Below, one piece after another: positions 23,721-36,719 of a DNA stretch of 64,000 nucleotides. Every line of letters begins with the position of its first letter. The first letter of the stretch is position 1. Under the pieces are notes generated by a model. The model was given only the letters and a program-made list of their open reading frames with translations, did not search any database and had not been told where the DNA came from. Origin of the DNA: Sphagnum magellanicum (Eukaryota; Streptophyta; Sphagnopsida; Sphagnales; Sphagnaceae); assembly GCA_021904315.1 (NCBI GenBank), contig CM038925.1, positions 14,510,501 through 14,574,500 of the forward strand. The letters run 5' to 3'. The translations under genes and the position numbers were made by a program.

Positions 23721-24578
23721 TGCCTAAAGGTAGCATGTAAATAGCCTTTTAAACTCTATAAGTAGCTACTAGGTGTAATATGCTTAACCTAAGGCCTATA
23801 AGCTATGAACTTAAATTTGGTATGTACCTTATGCAAAATAAACTTGTAGGTTAAATAACCAAATTAATATGGTTGATTTGATTAATGGCCAATTTGATTA
23901 ATAGTAGATCACAATGGCCATTAAGTATGGTGAATTTGCCTACGCCTTGGTTGATGGACCTTTGGCGTTTTTTATTAAATGTTTGGTTTGTCACATGGTC
24001 AAAAAGGTCATTTTAATCAAATGTTTCAGTAAAAAATAGCTTGTGTCTTTCATGCCCCAAGTTTTTAGTCAAAACAACCATCCCCTTTGGTCAATGTGAA
24101 CATTACACTCAAGTTGGAGCTTGTAAAAAGTCGTGTTTTCTTGTAATGTTATGTAGCAAAAACTTTTTTGAATGGGAAAACATGTATTGAATAAATTTTT
24201 GATCTCTAAAAATGTTCATTTTAATTATATTTTAAATAAACATTAACATGTATCAAATATAAATTTGACCTTTATAAATGTTAAATTATAATTTGTATAA
24301 ATATTAATTAAGTAGTGGTTAGTTAGTATATTGATTCCTACTTAGTTAGATAATTACTTTAGTTTTAGTAAAAACCACCTAGTCTATTCAAGGAGGCAAG
24401 TTTGAATCTTTTGTATTTTTATTCATTTGTAATAACAATCATATATTTGACTTGTTATCTTTTAAATTTGAATCTATACATTATGTCTAATTTGAACATT
24501 CATGCATTGGAATAATGAGATTGTGTACATGTTTTCTAAAAGTGTATACTTTGTTTATCAACATCAACCTCCACACAT

Positions 24579-24640
24579 CACTACAAAACATGATTTTTTT
24601 CATTAGTAACATCATGATTGAAGAAACTATAGAGTCAAGT
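24579..24640 (+). mobile_element. CACTA-like transposon end
   Basis: CACTACAAAACATGATTTTT at 24579 resembles the CACTA terminus and the left end of the nearby element (CCCTACAAGAAATCATGG). No matching right terminus was found, so this may be an orphan end. Confidence 0.35.
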
Positions 24641-24879
24641 TCATTTTTTTAAAATGACTATGCTTGATTTGATTAAAATCAAAACTAAGGTAAGTTCATT
24701 TTGATTTTAAAAACTCAGCTAAGTAGTTAAAATGAATATGTTAGACACATGGCATATGTGGCACCCACATGGATTTTTTAAATTTAATTAATGTGATTAA
24801 AATTAATCATCAAAATATGACAAATTGTGGTTATAATGTTACTATTTATGATGTGAAATATTAAAATGATACATATTTT

Positions 24880-25505
24880 AACTTCACGTTGTTGCGCACT
24901 ACTAGTGATGGTCAACTAGTATATATATATATATATTAATGTCTTCATTTGGTTTCCAATGATTCATCATTATTTATGTCCATGTCAAATTTAATTTAAA
25001 TTAACATACATTTCAAGGACATGAAAAGACATATGTCAATTTGTTTTTCCATATCCATGTTGGTGGATAAGGAAGAAGAATGGAAGGAGTTATTAGGAAA
25101 GGTGGGAGATAGTTATTGAAAACATTAATAGGAAAAGGAAGTAATTACTAAGAAAGAAATGAAATAGTTATTTATGAAATAGTCTTTGGAATGGTCCATG
25201 GATGACCATATGAAAATTCCAAAAAATCCCCCATATACAAATTTTGATTACTCATCATTGGAGAATATATATATACTTGGGCTCTGTGTTGCTATGCACT
25301 ACTAGTGATGTTCTACTGTTTTTCCTTTCTTATCATGTTTTCATTTGGTTTTCAATATTTCGTTATCATGAATTGCTTTTAGTATTATTTTTGAAATCAT
25401 CCAAGGATGACCATATGATAAATTCTACAAGCCTATCAAAGATTATGCAAAACCACCCATATACTAGCTCCTCAAATTTCATCACTAGAATATATATATA
25501 TATAG
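24880..25505 (+). repeat. ~400-bp tandem duplication ending in (AT)n
   Basis: Two units are aligned at ACTAGTGATG (24901 and 25301). Each starts with a GTTGCNNNGCACTACTAGTGATG-type sequence, continues with TTCATTTGGTTTYCAAT, then GGATGACCATATGA, then CCCATATAC, and ends in an ATATATAT run. Unit 2 is shorter (about 230 bp). Related starts occur at 45971-46012 and 61813-61857, so this is a dispersed family. No coding capacity is evident. Confidence 0.75.
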
Positions 25506-25539
25506 TTACTTTAATTAATTTTTGAATTACATTCCTAAA

Positions 25540-25860
25540 ACAAATGAAAGTAGTTTATGATTTCATGTGGAATTTGAAAATTTATAATTCAATTATAAAT
25601 TTCAAACTATGTGATTATGAGACTAACAAACGAATTAAATTTAATAATGGTATTAAAGATATAAATGTGTGGTCAATTTCATTATGAAATAAGGTTATAA
25701 TGTGTGATATTCAAAAAATGTGTGTTCATATATTTCATGATAACAATTTATATAACCACATGAAATGGTGGTAAGATGATAAAAATCTTGGGTTGTGGTC
25801 AAGGAGGTGAAGGTTCAAATTTCATTTTGAACATGTTGCAACTATGACCATAATGATGAC
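25540..25860 (+). repeat. Dispersed repeat with tRNA-like promoter
   Basis: The part from about 25640 (AATTTCATTATGAAA, then TTATAATGTGTGATATTCAA) through 25823 aligns with 36720-36910. It contains an A-box-like TGGTGGTAAGATGATAA (25766) and a B-box-like AAGGTTCAAATTTC (25810-25823) with SINE-like spacing. Similarity continues upstream of the tRNA-like part, so either a SINE lies within a larger repeat or the tRNA-like part is internal to it. Confidence 0.55.
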
Positions 25861-27035
25861 ATGATGTGGGTTTGTCAATAGTTAGCCCAAATATTTTTAA
25901 AACATTGGAGTCATAGGCTAATGTGATTACATTTTTGACTCATCAATAGTTCAACCCAAAAAATAAAATAAAATAATTATTATGTTATTAATAATAATTT
26001 ACTTATTAAAAAAAACAATATTGCCATGTTAACTAATAGGTTTAATCATTTCAAACAAATAAATTTAGTCAAATTTTTGGCATTGACAATTGGTTTGGTT
26101 TGATTTGATTTGATTGAGGACATTTTTATCCATTGTCCATTGTGATTAAAATCTCAATTATAAAAACTAGCATAAAACCATGTTATGTATTCGTGACATG
26201 TTTATGCCGACCTTGGATCTTAATTATTAAAAAGTAATGATAAAAATAGATTGCATATTCAAGATGCCAAAAAAAAAAAAAAAAAAACAAAAAGTGTACC
26301 ATGAAACGAATGAAAATGAAAAGCTTCCTTTGAACTAATTCAGCTTGAGTTCAATTTTTGGAGGGTGATGATAGAGCTTGACAAAGTGTGTTGTGTGTTG
26401 GGCAAAATATGTCAAATCGTGAAAGCCTACAACAATCATGAAACATTTTCTTCCCTCTTTTTACTTTTTCTCTAATGATAGTTAACAAGAGACAATGATC
26501 AAGTGTGTGTGGTTTCTATTTTGAGTGAAGTTGGAAATAACCAAGAAATAAATGATGTTATGCATTTGAAAAGAAATGAACAAACAAAGTTCAAACAAGT
26601 GCATGTTGTAACCAATATTGAAATACAAAAATGAGGAATGCTTACCTTCTTCACTTTCCCTTGTGAAATCTTCTAGAAAGCTTAGGTGATGCCATTACCT
26701 ATGAGTTTCATTGATCGGTGGCCCTATGATTGGTGCTCCCTCACATTGAGGTGCTAGACCAATAGATTGCATCAAGGCTCCTTTCACTAGCAAGGTTGCA
26801 TTCAAAGAAATCCTAAGATGACAAAATGACTTTTCAAACTATGTCAACTCAAACATATCAAATGCAAAGTGCAATTACATTCAAGGAAATAAACCCTAAA
26901 CCCAATTGTATGCCCATGATGATTATCATAGTACCTTTTCAGGTTTGGCATAAATAAAATTAATTTTTAATTTGTCAAATTTTTTGGATATTAATAATTA
27001 GTTATGACAAAAATTAAAAAATTCATGCAGCCAAC
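25861..27035. other. Non-coding DNA with A19 run
   Basis: A run of 19 A's lies at 26269-26287. The segment 26640-26830 is less AT-rich but gives no recognisable protein in any frame. No gene is supported. Confidence 0.5.
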
Positions 27036-27102
27036 CAAGTTTGATCCTTGAGCCTCCTCTTCCAAGTGGCTTACGACGGTAAGTTATTGACCACCTAGCC
27101 AA
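27036..27102 (-). repeat. tRNA-like SINE head
   Basis: On the minus strand, TTGGCTAGGTGGTCAATAAC resembles an A box, and AAGGATCAAACTTGG about 45 bases later resembles a B box. The layout matches the tRNA-like segments at 22581-22640, 25766-25823 and 49133-49187. No complete tRNA cloverleaf can be drawn. Confidence 0.45.
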
Positions 27103-27109
27103 AAAAAGC

Positions 27110-28013
27110 ACTAAACTACTCTTCTACAAGCAATTGGTTATAATCAATTTACTATAGAGTGCCAAAATTTTCAGAATTCAGAATTTACCCACCAAATTAA
27201 GAATTGAAAATTAAATTAATTATTCAACATTGAGGTGCCAAACCTGAAAACATACTACAGGCATAACAAAGGTACAAATCCGGGCTTTTTTTTTGCTTCA
27301 TAACCAACTTGGGATTTCTTCTTGTTTTGATTGCCATTATGAACATTAGTCTTTTATGCATTTGGATTAAGGGCAAGGGTGCGTGCAATAATTTCTATTT
27401 TGCCTCGGTAGGGGTACGGGTTGGGTGTGAGGTTTTGAAATTTTCATCTCCGTAGTTATATAGTTATATACGTAATTGACCAAGCACCTGACAAATACTT
27501 GCCATCAAATTGAATATGCACCCAAACAATAGTTGTTACTTATATTAATTCTAGCATGGCTTCCACAAATTATGAGCTGAAATGATTTGGAAAGTAAGTA
27601 ATGCCCTTTTGGCATATTTGAAAGGAAGAACAACAAATTAAAACAGTACAACTATGCGAGTGCAAAGCAAGCCCCTTTTCAATTAATTGCCCAATAAGGC
27701 TTTTATTGAACCCTTGTTGAGCCAATTGCAAAACAAACCCCCCAAATTTGATACATATATTAAAGTCATTCTTAAAATCACCTTCCTTTTTGAGCCTTTT
27801 TTTTCCGCACTACCAAACCCTGTTGGAGCTCAAAATGTTGTTTTTGCATGAAACCGAGAAATTTTTATAAAAATTAGGCATCAAATATGGATATAGTCTT
27901 CCTTTATTGCACATAATTAAACTTGGAAAAAACTTCCTTGTCGATTTGGAGCATACCTTATATTCATGAAACGCCTATAGGATAGTATTACACCTACTGG
28001 CCATCAAGAGATG
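27110..28013. other. Non-coding DNA, no gene seen
   Basis: Composition is mixed, with no open frame or known repeat that I can support. Confidence 0.45.
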
Positions 28014-28047
28014 GAGGGATCTTATGCCTATGAGTATAAGATCCCTC
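28014..28047. repeat. 12-bp perfect hairpin
   Basis: GAGGGATCTTAT (28014-28025) and ATAAGATCCCTC (28036-28047) are perfect complements around a 10-base loop. No T run follows directly, and no transcript is evident. Confidence 0.8.
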
Positions 28048-28247
28048 CCATTCAATCATAAGGACTATTAGTTAAGAACCCTACCCCTCCTATGCCTCAT
28101 GATTTACTTATAGCTACGTTCATGATAACCTTACCATGTGCTTTACGATTAGTAAAGCTTGCAAGTGGGGCACATTCCCAAATTATTGCATGGGTCGGAC
28201 TAAGCAACCACCTTGTTGTAGGCCCCCTTATTTATTTTGAGAATGCT

Positions 28248-28273
28248 CCCCCCCCCCCCCCCCCCCCCCCCCC
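28248..28273. repeat. Homopolymer run of 26 C's
   Basis: This is an uninterrupted C run, and the exact length is likely to be unreliable in any read. The proline stretch in the small frame 28092-28295 is this run translated and not a real protein feature. Confidence 0.95.
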
Positions 28274-28510
28274 TTTATTGTTTCTAGAAGAATGACTCAA
28301 ACATTGACATCATGTACTTACTTGTGGGGAACTCTCTTGACCTTGGGTCCCATCTAGCTCATGGGACCTTAGGTCCCAAATAGCCCCAATTCCTTTGTTT
28401 CTAGAACTTGTGTATGGATTGAGAAGTATTGTGTGTGGAGCAAGCTCAAGTTTGTGTTGCTCACATAGTCTTGTGGCCATAAGTCATGGTAGACTTCCCA
28501 GATCACCGAG

Positions 28511-28554
28511 TTTATTTTATTTTATTTTATTTTATTTATTATTATTATTATTTT
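28511..28554. repeat. (TTTTA)n/(ATT)n microsatellite
   Basis: A pentanucleotide TTTTA run grades into an ATT trinucleotide run. Confidence 0.9.
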
Positions 28555-28639
28555 CTGGGGGGTCCCAAAAATGCCCTAATTTAAAAAGAAAACCTCCTTT
28601 TGGTGTATTATTCAGGTACTTTTTTTTTTAATGGGTTTT

Positions 28640-28900
28640 TCTGAGGTGCAACAGGTGGGTCATTTGCTGGTTCCGCATTCAGATCTGCATGCAAGTTCTG
28701 CTTTTGATGTGAATCAATGGTTGGGAACACTGTAGTAATGTGAAGTAACAGTAGGGGAAATGCTGATTACACTCCGGAACAGGCCCTGGTAGCACCCATT
28801 ACCAACTAGTGGAACTGTGTCTCTTGCCTAGGAGGGGTGGAATCTGGATAGAAAAGATATTAGGTTTTTTTGCAGCTTGAGAACATGAATGAACAATGGG
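28640..28900. other. GC-raised low-copy-looking stretch
   Basis: Higher G+C and less repetitive than its surroundings, but no frame, splice-flanked exon or known element is recognisable. Confidence 0.3.
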
Positions 28901-29029
28901 GTGTGTCAATTACACTGTGGCCTTTCCATTTACATTAAAATGTATCGGAAGGCAAAAGAATGATTATGGAAACTCAAATATTTCACCATCCAAAAATATA
29001 ATAATTTTCAAAAAATCCTCTAAAAGAAA

Positions 29030-29200
29030 CCAAAATCCTTCAAGATATTACAACTCTATAATTACTCAAAATCTCAAGTTTCAACACAAGCCAAAATATA
29101 TCATGTTTCAAAAATCCTCATATAAAAATAAATAGACCTATTATTTTTACCTAGTAGGGGCCAAAATCCCTTAAGCTACTATAACTCTATAATGAATCTT
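29030..29200. repeat. Imperfect ~130-bp duplication
   Basis: CCAAAATCCTTCAAGATATT then ACAACTCTATAAT near 29031 recurs as CCAAAATCCCTTAAGCTACT then ATAACTCTATAAT near 29161. Confidence 0.6.
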
Positions 29201-32200
29201 CTAAACACAATATCCTCGCCTTGGTAGGCAAGGCCAACAAATCATCGAAGATAGCTGATTGTACATGTCCACGTATCCTACAGTTGTTGGCTCATGACTA
29301 TACATCACATTTTCATGATCGTTAGTTATAGTACAACGATTTTTTTAAATCACTATTTGATTTTTACAATAAATTTAATTAAATTATAAATTCATTAATT
29401 TTCCAATTGAGGAGTGTGTAAGAGTTAGTAATAGTGTGTACATGGAACAAAATTTAATTTTCAAATTATCTTCGAAAGTTCTTTGAAATTCGAAAAAATG
29501 TGCTAAAATCAAAAGAAGGTTTTAAAATGTGAAAATTTTGAAGAATTGAGCTCAAACCTTTCACAAATTACATTGTTGGGTGCTTGTTCTCATGGCATCC
29601 AAACAATTGAATTAACATAGAGTGGATGGATGTGCTAAGGTGCATGGTTAATGTTCAAGTATTTTGTTAGCTACTTTGGTGGTCATTTTTGAAGGCCCTT
29701 GATTAATGAGTTTCATATAGTTAGAGTGTGTGTGCACTTGATTTCCATGAATGGGCATTGAAGCTCGAAATTTTGAATGGTTAAATGATGCATTATGCTA
29801 GCGCTCTTTAATTGAATTCTAATGTGACAAGGAATGGAGCAATCCTAAGATTAAGGTAGTTTTTGTATTTTGTTTGTTTTGTCACATTGAGATCTTTCAC
29901 ACCATGGTCCAAGTTGTGTTCTTGGTAGTTGGAGAGCTCTCAATAAGTAGGAATGCAACAAGGTGAATTTATAATGTTCCAAATGGCAATTTAAGAGATA
30001 TTGGATTTCGAGTATTTTAATAACTAAAAGTTCAATAGAAAACAAAATTTTAATTTTCAGGGAAATTGGGAGTGTGCTCTTGATATTGTTGGAAAGTCCT
30101 TGATAAATAAATTGTCATACTTATGGTGCACAAATGATTGAATTTTGAGTAACTTTTTTCATTGAAAATTTAATAAAACTCAAAACCAATTTTCTAAGGA
30201 AATTAGATCCTATGGTTCAAAAACATATATACTTTGTAAAAGTGTGTTACAATATGTGTTCAACAACATAAATTGCATGAATGAACTTGGATTGAAACTT
30301 CATTTGTTGATGCAAGTGACCTCCACATGGGGCTAGAAGAGGGAGGTGACCCTAACAACATCTACTTTTGAATGACTTCACATTTGGTCACCTTATGAAT
30401 CATGGTGATATTTTCAATTGTTTGACATCCACCTTAGCCCAATTAGGACCAAAAAATTCTCAAGGTCTCCATGCCCTTATGTCCATGTTGGAGCCCCATT
30501 TCATTCAATAGTTCGACCTTGACTTTCTTAATCCATGTTGGTTGATATTCACAATATCACCATGCATGAAACTCCCATATGGCACAAAGAAGTCCCTAAA
30601 CATCTTTAAACTTTTAAATTATATTTGCACTTCAAACAATTTGTGCTACTTATACATGACCCTTTGTAATTAAATAAGCATATACATCAAATTATAGAAG
30701 GCCTTTGTCATGCACATGTTACAAGCATTAAAACACAATTTCCATACATGCAAGTTCATATTTCTTCCATTAGAATTCAACAATCAAATGCACCATAATC
30801 CACACCTCGTTTTCACAACAAATAGCTTTTGTCAGGAATGTACCAATAATTTGTCACTTTGCAACAAACTTTTTGTGTGAGAATACAAATTTTTTGTAAC
30901 CTACTAGATGTGCACAAACACAAGCCTATGAAATGGCATTGTTGATATTGGTAATTGTAATGAACCATAAACATATAGGCATTTCAAATATTCATTTGTC
31001 ATTCACATTATGAATCTATGCAACAAACAACATTCACTATCATATAATCCAACACTTGATGATGACATATCACTAATGGAAGCAATTTATAAAGATAGAA
31101 ATGTTTTACTACTTGAAAATGAGATGCAATTGGCATATATTTTATATGCATAATTCAAAAGACATTTAATGCCTTGAATTAAACTATCTCATAAATATAT
31201 TTCAAATTACATTACTAATAAACAATTATGAGTTGAATTCACAAGGCAACTTTTTTGAAATGGTCAACAACTATGAAAACAATTTCGTAAATATTGATAA
31301 AATAAAGGTATTCAAATCTAGGTTTTTTTTCAATTTCTCTAGGTAAGGAGACTAGCTACAATATGTATGTGGTGGTGTGCCAATGTGGTTTTTGTTTTGT
31401 TTGAGGCATGTGGATCTAGTTGACTACACATAAATTATTTTTCTCTACATGTGACTATGATAATCAATTTATGTTCATGATTTGTTCATGAGAATCTCCA
31501 ACATGTTGTATGTTCATGTGGCTACTTTTTCTTTTCAAGCTTTCAATTTAGGAGGCTAATGGATTTTGCAAATTTTTAAATTGTGGTGACAAATGCTTCA
31601 ACATGGGAAGCTTTGTGGCTATTGAAAATTTTGTACATGAATCAAGATGGAGGACAACAAAACCTCCAAGTATCAAATCAAATCCAAAGCCTAGTTAAAC
31701 CATCCTCAAGGGAAACAAAATTTTGACTATTCACTTATTGGTAAGCGAATGCATCAACCAACAATATGATGGATCAAAACCACATGTATCCATTCCCAAT
31801 CCAAATTGGAGTTAGTTATATTGTGGTTGCATTAGCAAATACAAATAGAAATCATTGTCCATTTGAAATTCCATATAGGATACGTGTGCATCATTTTGCA
31901 ACAATTTCAACTAGCTTATTTTCAAAACTCTACTTGGACAAAACAAGGTGGTAGACAAAATATAACAAATGTGCACTACTCAATAGGTAATTATTGTAGT
32001 GGAGAGCAAAACAAAACTACTAGTGACATTCAAAGAAAAAAAATTCTTCAAAGAAGAGAAAGAGAAGTCACAATAATCCATATAGACAATGTTGCATGTT
32101 AATAGGATCAAAACTTGGAAGATTTCTTTGGAGTCAAATGTATGACATAATCTTATGTTTGCCTTTTCATCAAACATTTGCATCAAACAACATCATCTAC

Positions 32201-34564
32201 TCTAGCTAGCAAAGATCAAGTCACAAAATGTCCATTATTTTTCACGATATGAAAATGTGATTCAAGATCAATGTATTCAAACACAAACTAGCACACCTCA
32301 ATATAAGTAGTTGGTGTTGCTTGTGAGCATTTCACCAAAGACAACAAAAAAGAAGAAGAAAACAACCCATCAAAAACCTATCAATTTGAAATGATGAAAA
32401 TTTGCAATCAAGAAATAGGACCCAAATTTTTTTTTACCATTTCTTGAATCAAACTAAGGTAATTAAAAAATTGCAAACAAGCTTCAAACAACCCCCCCAA
32501 AAAAAACTTTTCCTAAATCAAACCAAAATCTTGAAACATTTGCAAACAATCTTCAAAGGACCAAAAAACATAATTCCATTTCCTAAATCAAATTGGATAA
32601 CCATGAAAATTTGAAAACAAGTTTTAACGACCAATTTTTAAAAAAAAACCCATTTATGTAATCAAACAAAACTATATTTTTTCTTTGAATGAAACCAATA
32701 ATCCAAGGGACACATAAATCACATTTACCTTATCAAAAAATTTCAAATTCAATTTCACTTATATTAGACTTGGTAGTCCTGATCAATTGGCACTCTAATT
32801 TTTTATATGTGTTACAATTTTTTTTTTTACTATAGTAAAAGGGTGCTTGTTTCTAAACCATCTATAAAAATTTGGGAACTTCATCTTTCAAACTATGACC
32901 TTTTTGTCAAGAGGTGCAAATAAAAGTGAGGAAAAAAAAGATGGGATGCTATAGAAAACATTATCCAAGTGGAGCCTTGGAATTTCAGTCATATGTGTCA
33001 CAATGTCATTCTAGACATTCAAGATGTTATGGATGGACCATAAAAATTTGATGAAATGCATCACAAAAGTTGCAATCAAAATTGGTTCCAATGAAAAGAT
33101 TAACTAAAAACAAAAGGATGTGAGATCGTGCTAAAAATTTGAAATGCAAAGGTTAGTTGAAAAATTGTTATTTGACACTTCACTTTGAAGTTGCACCTAT
33201 TTTCTCCCAAAAGACCATGTGATGTTTTTCTGTTACACCATTACAAAGTTCAAAATCCAATTCATCCTTGTACATAACACTACAATTACGAAGTGAAACA
33301 AGGAAGGATCAAATGCAAGCTTGCAATGGAACAAGAGTCCTACAACAAATGCAAGATTTTTTAGAGTCTTAATATCTTACACATCTTGCCATTCCTACTT
33401 GTTCTAATTTGAACCATCAATATATTAGACAAGGACACCTTAAACTCAAAATTTCATCCTATTGGTGTACTTCTACAAAAAAATCTCATATCCATTTTGA
33501 TGGCAAAATTTGATATTAAACTTTCATGTTTGCAAGTGATGGAAGCAAGCTTTTGGGGAGTGGAGTGATGATGGAAGCCCTACACAAAGCAACCATTTAG
33601 CATGCAACATGAAAGTGTTTAGTCAATTTGGGGGTTGATTGATTTGGATTGCCCATCAAGAGGATGGTCATCCCTCCTTTTTTTTTGTTGTTGAAGGACG
33701 GTGAAAATTTCAAATTATGTAGCTTATTTTTCTTAAGGCCATTTGCATGACATTTGTTTTTTCCATCAAATGGTGAAAATTTTCCACAAAAAAAATTGAT
33801 CCAAATCTTTAGCACATCACAAAAATGTCACCTTAATTCATCTTTTGATTTGTGGTCATTAGGTTGCAAAATGCACCCACATGGAGATATGTAAGTATAT
33901 CCTACTTGAACCACTACTAGCAATAATTAATTCAAGATCAATTATTTAATCAAGAATTATAACATTTTCATAATCCATGCCTAAACATTATTTCACTTTA
34001 GTGTTGATTGAGCACCTACAAGGTGGTTCAAATACACTATATTCCAACAACATTTCATTTATCATCATAAATTTCCCCCTTGTATTGTCTTTCCATTTAT
34101 TATGAAATGAAATGAACAATTGACACATCTTTCCAAGGCTTTGTCATATGTCATTTAGTCCCCATTGTGCAAGAACTAAATGTGGTAACGAGTGAAGTGC
34201 GACAACCTGTTTGACATAAATTGCAAGATAGTGTCCAAATTGAACATTATTTTCAAATTTCAATTGTGATTGGTGTTTTACTTATCTTTCTTGCACCACT
34301 TTTTCAAGGGAAAAAATTGATGCATGGTTAGAAGTCTTGCCTTCAACCCAAAGGTCTAGGGGTTTGATTATTTTTTTCCAAATTTTCACTTTTTTTCATA
34401 GATAGATGAAAAAGAGGATGTAACCTTTAAGCAATTTCCTCAAGCTAGATGCTTTAAAAAAACAGGGAATTGCAACTTCTTCAAGGAGCAGAGACTTGAA
34501 AGCCCCAACCAATTTGCATGAGGAAAATGTACCCTATCAAGAAGTTAAGGAATAATAGTTTTCT
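29201..34564. other. AT-rich non-coding DNA
   Basis: No gene is supported over this long stretch. Small frames (29851-30045 and 31980-32186 on the minus strand; 31766-31954; 31863-32102; 32402-32614; 33597-33815 minus) are isolated, short and motif-free. The segment 32400-32640 shows a loose repeated pattern of CAAACAANCTTCAAA and CTAAATCAAA. A weak tRNA-like pattern lies near 34320-34375. Confidence 0.45.
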
Positions 34565-34735
34565 TTCAACTCTTCATCCATTGTGCAACCTTTCATCCAT
34601 GCCTACCATCATTTGTTTTCAACTTTCATCCATTATGTAACTTTCCATCCATATTAGGCAATATTTCACCATGAAAAGTTGAATAAAAAATGTTGCATAA
34701 TATGGATGAAAACTTGCATAGTGGATGCAAACAAA
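34565..34735. repeat. Direct and inverted copies of a ~40-bp unit
   Basis: Unit 1 (34565-34604, TTTCAACTCTTCATCCATTG) and unit 2 (34617-34656, TTTCAACTTTCATCCATTAT) are direct copies. Unit 3 (34698-34735) is an inverted copy, so units 2 and 3 form an imperfect hairpin with a loop of about 41 bases. Confidence 0.75.
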
Positions 34736-34759
34736 TTGTATTCCATAGATGAAAATGAT

Positions 34760-34840
34760 CCATTTGCCTTGGGTAACCATGGTTTCCCCATAATATAGCC
34801 TTGGGGCAAATGGCCCATTTGCCTTAGAGAACCATGCTTA
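34760..34840. repeat. Short ~55-bp tandem duplication
   Basis: CCATTTGCCTTGGGTAACCA at 34760 recurs as CCATTTGCCTTAGAGAACCA at 34815. CCATGGTTTTCC-like motifs continue to about 34920. Confidence 0.6.
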
Positions 34841-34929
34841 GGCAACCTAAGTTCTCATGAAACCATGGTTTTCCTAATCAAGTGGACCCAATTTCTTGGG
34901 GAACATGGTTCCTTGGGACAAACACTAAA

Positions 34930-36700
34930 TAGTGGTAATGACTTAAATGTATTGTGTGATCTTCAATACAAAAAGTAAACATGCTCAAAGAGATGCATGG
35001 TTCCCTTGGGAACTTGAGTCATAAACTAAGTTGAAGTTTATGACAATGTGAACGTAGTGAACCAACATAATGGCAATTTCAATCAACTTAAATAGAGAAT
35101 CCCCATCTCTTTTTCATCTTGCAAAAATGACAATGACAATGGCAAACCCATGAAAATGAATTTTTTTAGAAAAGCCAATCGATAAAAAGTGAAAGGAATC
35201 CAACATTCTTGGCTTCCACATGTGCATTACTTTTTGATTTTCATTCACCACCTTCAATTTGGATAATGATTAGTGTCAAATGATTTTACATGTGTAACAT
35301 GGTTAAAGGCCAAAACAGTTTTAAATCCTTTGAAAGGTTTTAATTCCACCATAAGAAGTAATTTTCACAATGTTAAATGGCCAAGAATGCAGCTAGTCAC
35401 TAGAGATCATAAAAGTAGAAAATCCATTAATCTATAGGAATTATAACAACTGAATCTTTTAAAACAATTTTATCAATTTGTGATTTCTTGGTCTTGAATA
35501 ATATCATCTCACTTAATATAAGTTTATATTTCATATGTGAAATTTTCACCTTCAAGAAAATTAATACTTGGTCTCACCATCGCATATACTTCGTTGTGAT
35601 GGATGATATCCACATTCTTGTCCAAAGTGCATGCATCCATACTTAGAATTGTTATTAGGAAATTCCCATCCATAATCCACCCCATGTATCTAAAAGTTCA
35701 CAAAGAATTTTTCATTCACTGTTCATCCACATGAAGAATGAATGTTACAAAATATGCTTATGTGTATGAACAAATTATGCTTCACATGGTTCTTAAAAAC
35801 TTTGCCATTGATAGTCCCCAAATTCAATTTTCATCCATGTTTGTTCTCCAGAGTAATTTCTAAAAAAAAAAAAGTTTATAAAAGTCATTTTAATAGTGAG
35901 CCTTAAAAGAACTTAATAAAAACTTTTATATACTTTCCTTTTGGGATGTACATACCATACAACCCATTACCTTTAGTTTGACCAACATTAGGTCAAGGCA
36001 CAAATTTAGTTTCCTTGTTGGTGATTCATTTCTATATTTATAATCTTATGATCATTATCACCAATTTTTAATTTGGTTGTTCTAATGGTTTTGTCACATA
36101 TGTTGTATTCTTATACATTGTTGTTTTGTATCCTTACTTATGCTTGGGTTTTTGATATTTATTTTGTCAAATTTCTTATGCTTATGATATTTTGGTTAAA
36201 TTCCCAATTGATTAGCAATTTTATGGTGTTTAGACCAAAGATGAAATAGTGATTTCCATGGATGAAATATTGTTCCTTTTGAAAGTATCAAACAAGAAAT
36301 TAATTTTTTTTATCAGGATATTTCTTAATTTTTAATTCCATATTTCACCTACAATGTGAAATATGAAATTGAAAACATGTGAATCCATTTCATTATGATA
36401 TTCTGAGAATAATTTCAATACAAATATTGTACTTGAATTTATCACCCAAATCAAGATGTTAATTTAGTGTGATGTTTGGCATCTAAAATTAAAAACATTA
36501 AAAAATCTAATTAAATATTAAATTGAAATAAATTTGGTTGTAATTACAAAGTTACATTTGAATGTATAACCTAAATCATTTAAGTTTAGAACAACACATT
36601 AATTTTTTTGGAGTAAATATTTAAAATTAATTTAATTCCTTTCTACATTTTGAAATTAAAAAAAAAACATTTCAATCTAATTATGAAGCTAAAAAATGAG
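34930..36700. other. AT-rich non-coding DNA
   Basis: No gene, no open frame of note and no strong repeat is seen. Confidence 0.5.
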
Positions 36701-36719
36701 TAAAAAAAAATAGTGAAAG

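Larger units (their letters stand above)
22035..24148. mobile_element. Non-autonomous CACTA (En/Spm-type) element
   Basis: The left terminus CCCTACAAGAAATCATGG starts at 22035. The right terminus, read on the minus strand from 24148, is CATTACAAGAAAACACGA. They match at 20 of the first 28 bases and both contain TACAAGAAA, the core of the plant CACTA terminus CACTACAAGAAA. The element is flanked by the 3-bp direct repeat TTA (22032-22034 and 24149-24151), the target-duplication size known for CACTA elements. It is 2114 bp with no open frame of 60 codons, so it has no transposase and would depend on one supplied elsewhere. Mutations in the first three bases of both ends suggest it is old and probably immobile. 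Subterminal zones contain repeated TTGACC/GGTCAA motifs. The core holds a TAGG/CCTA-rich block and an AT-rich block. Confidence 0.8.

Noticed and set aside
28092-28295. Small protein with a proline run
   Set aside because: The proline run is the 26-base C homopolymer. The rest has no motif.
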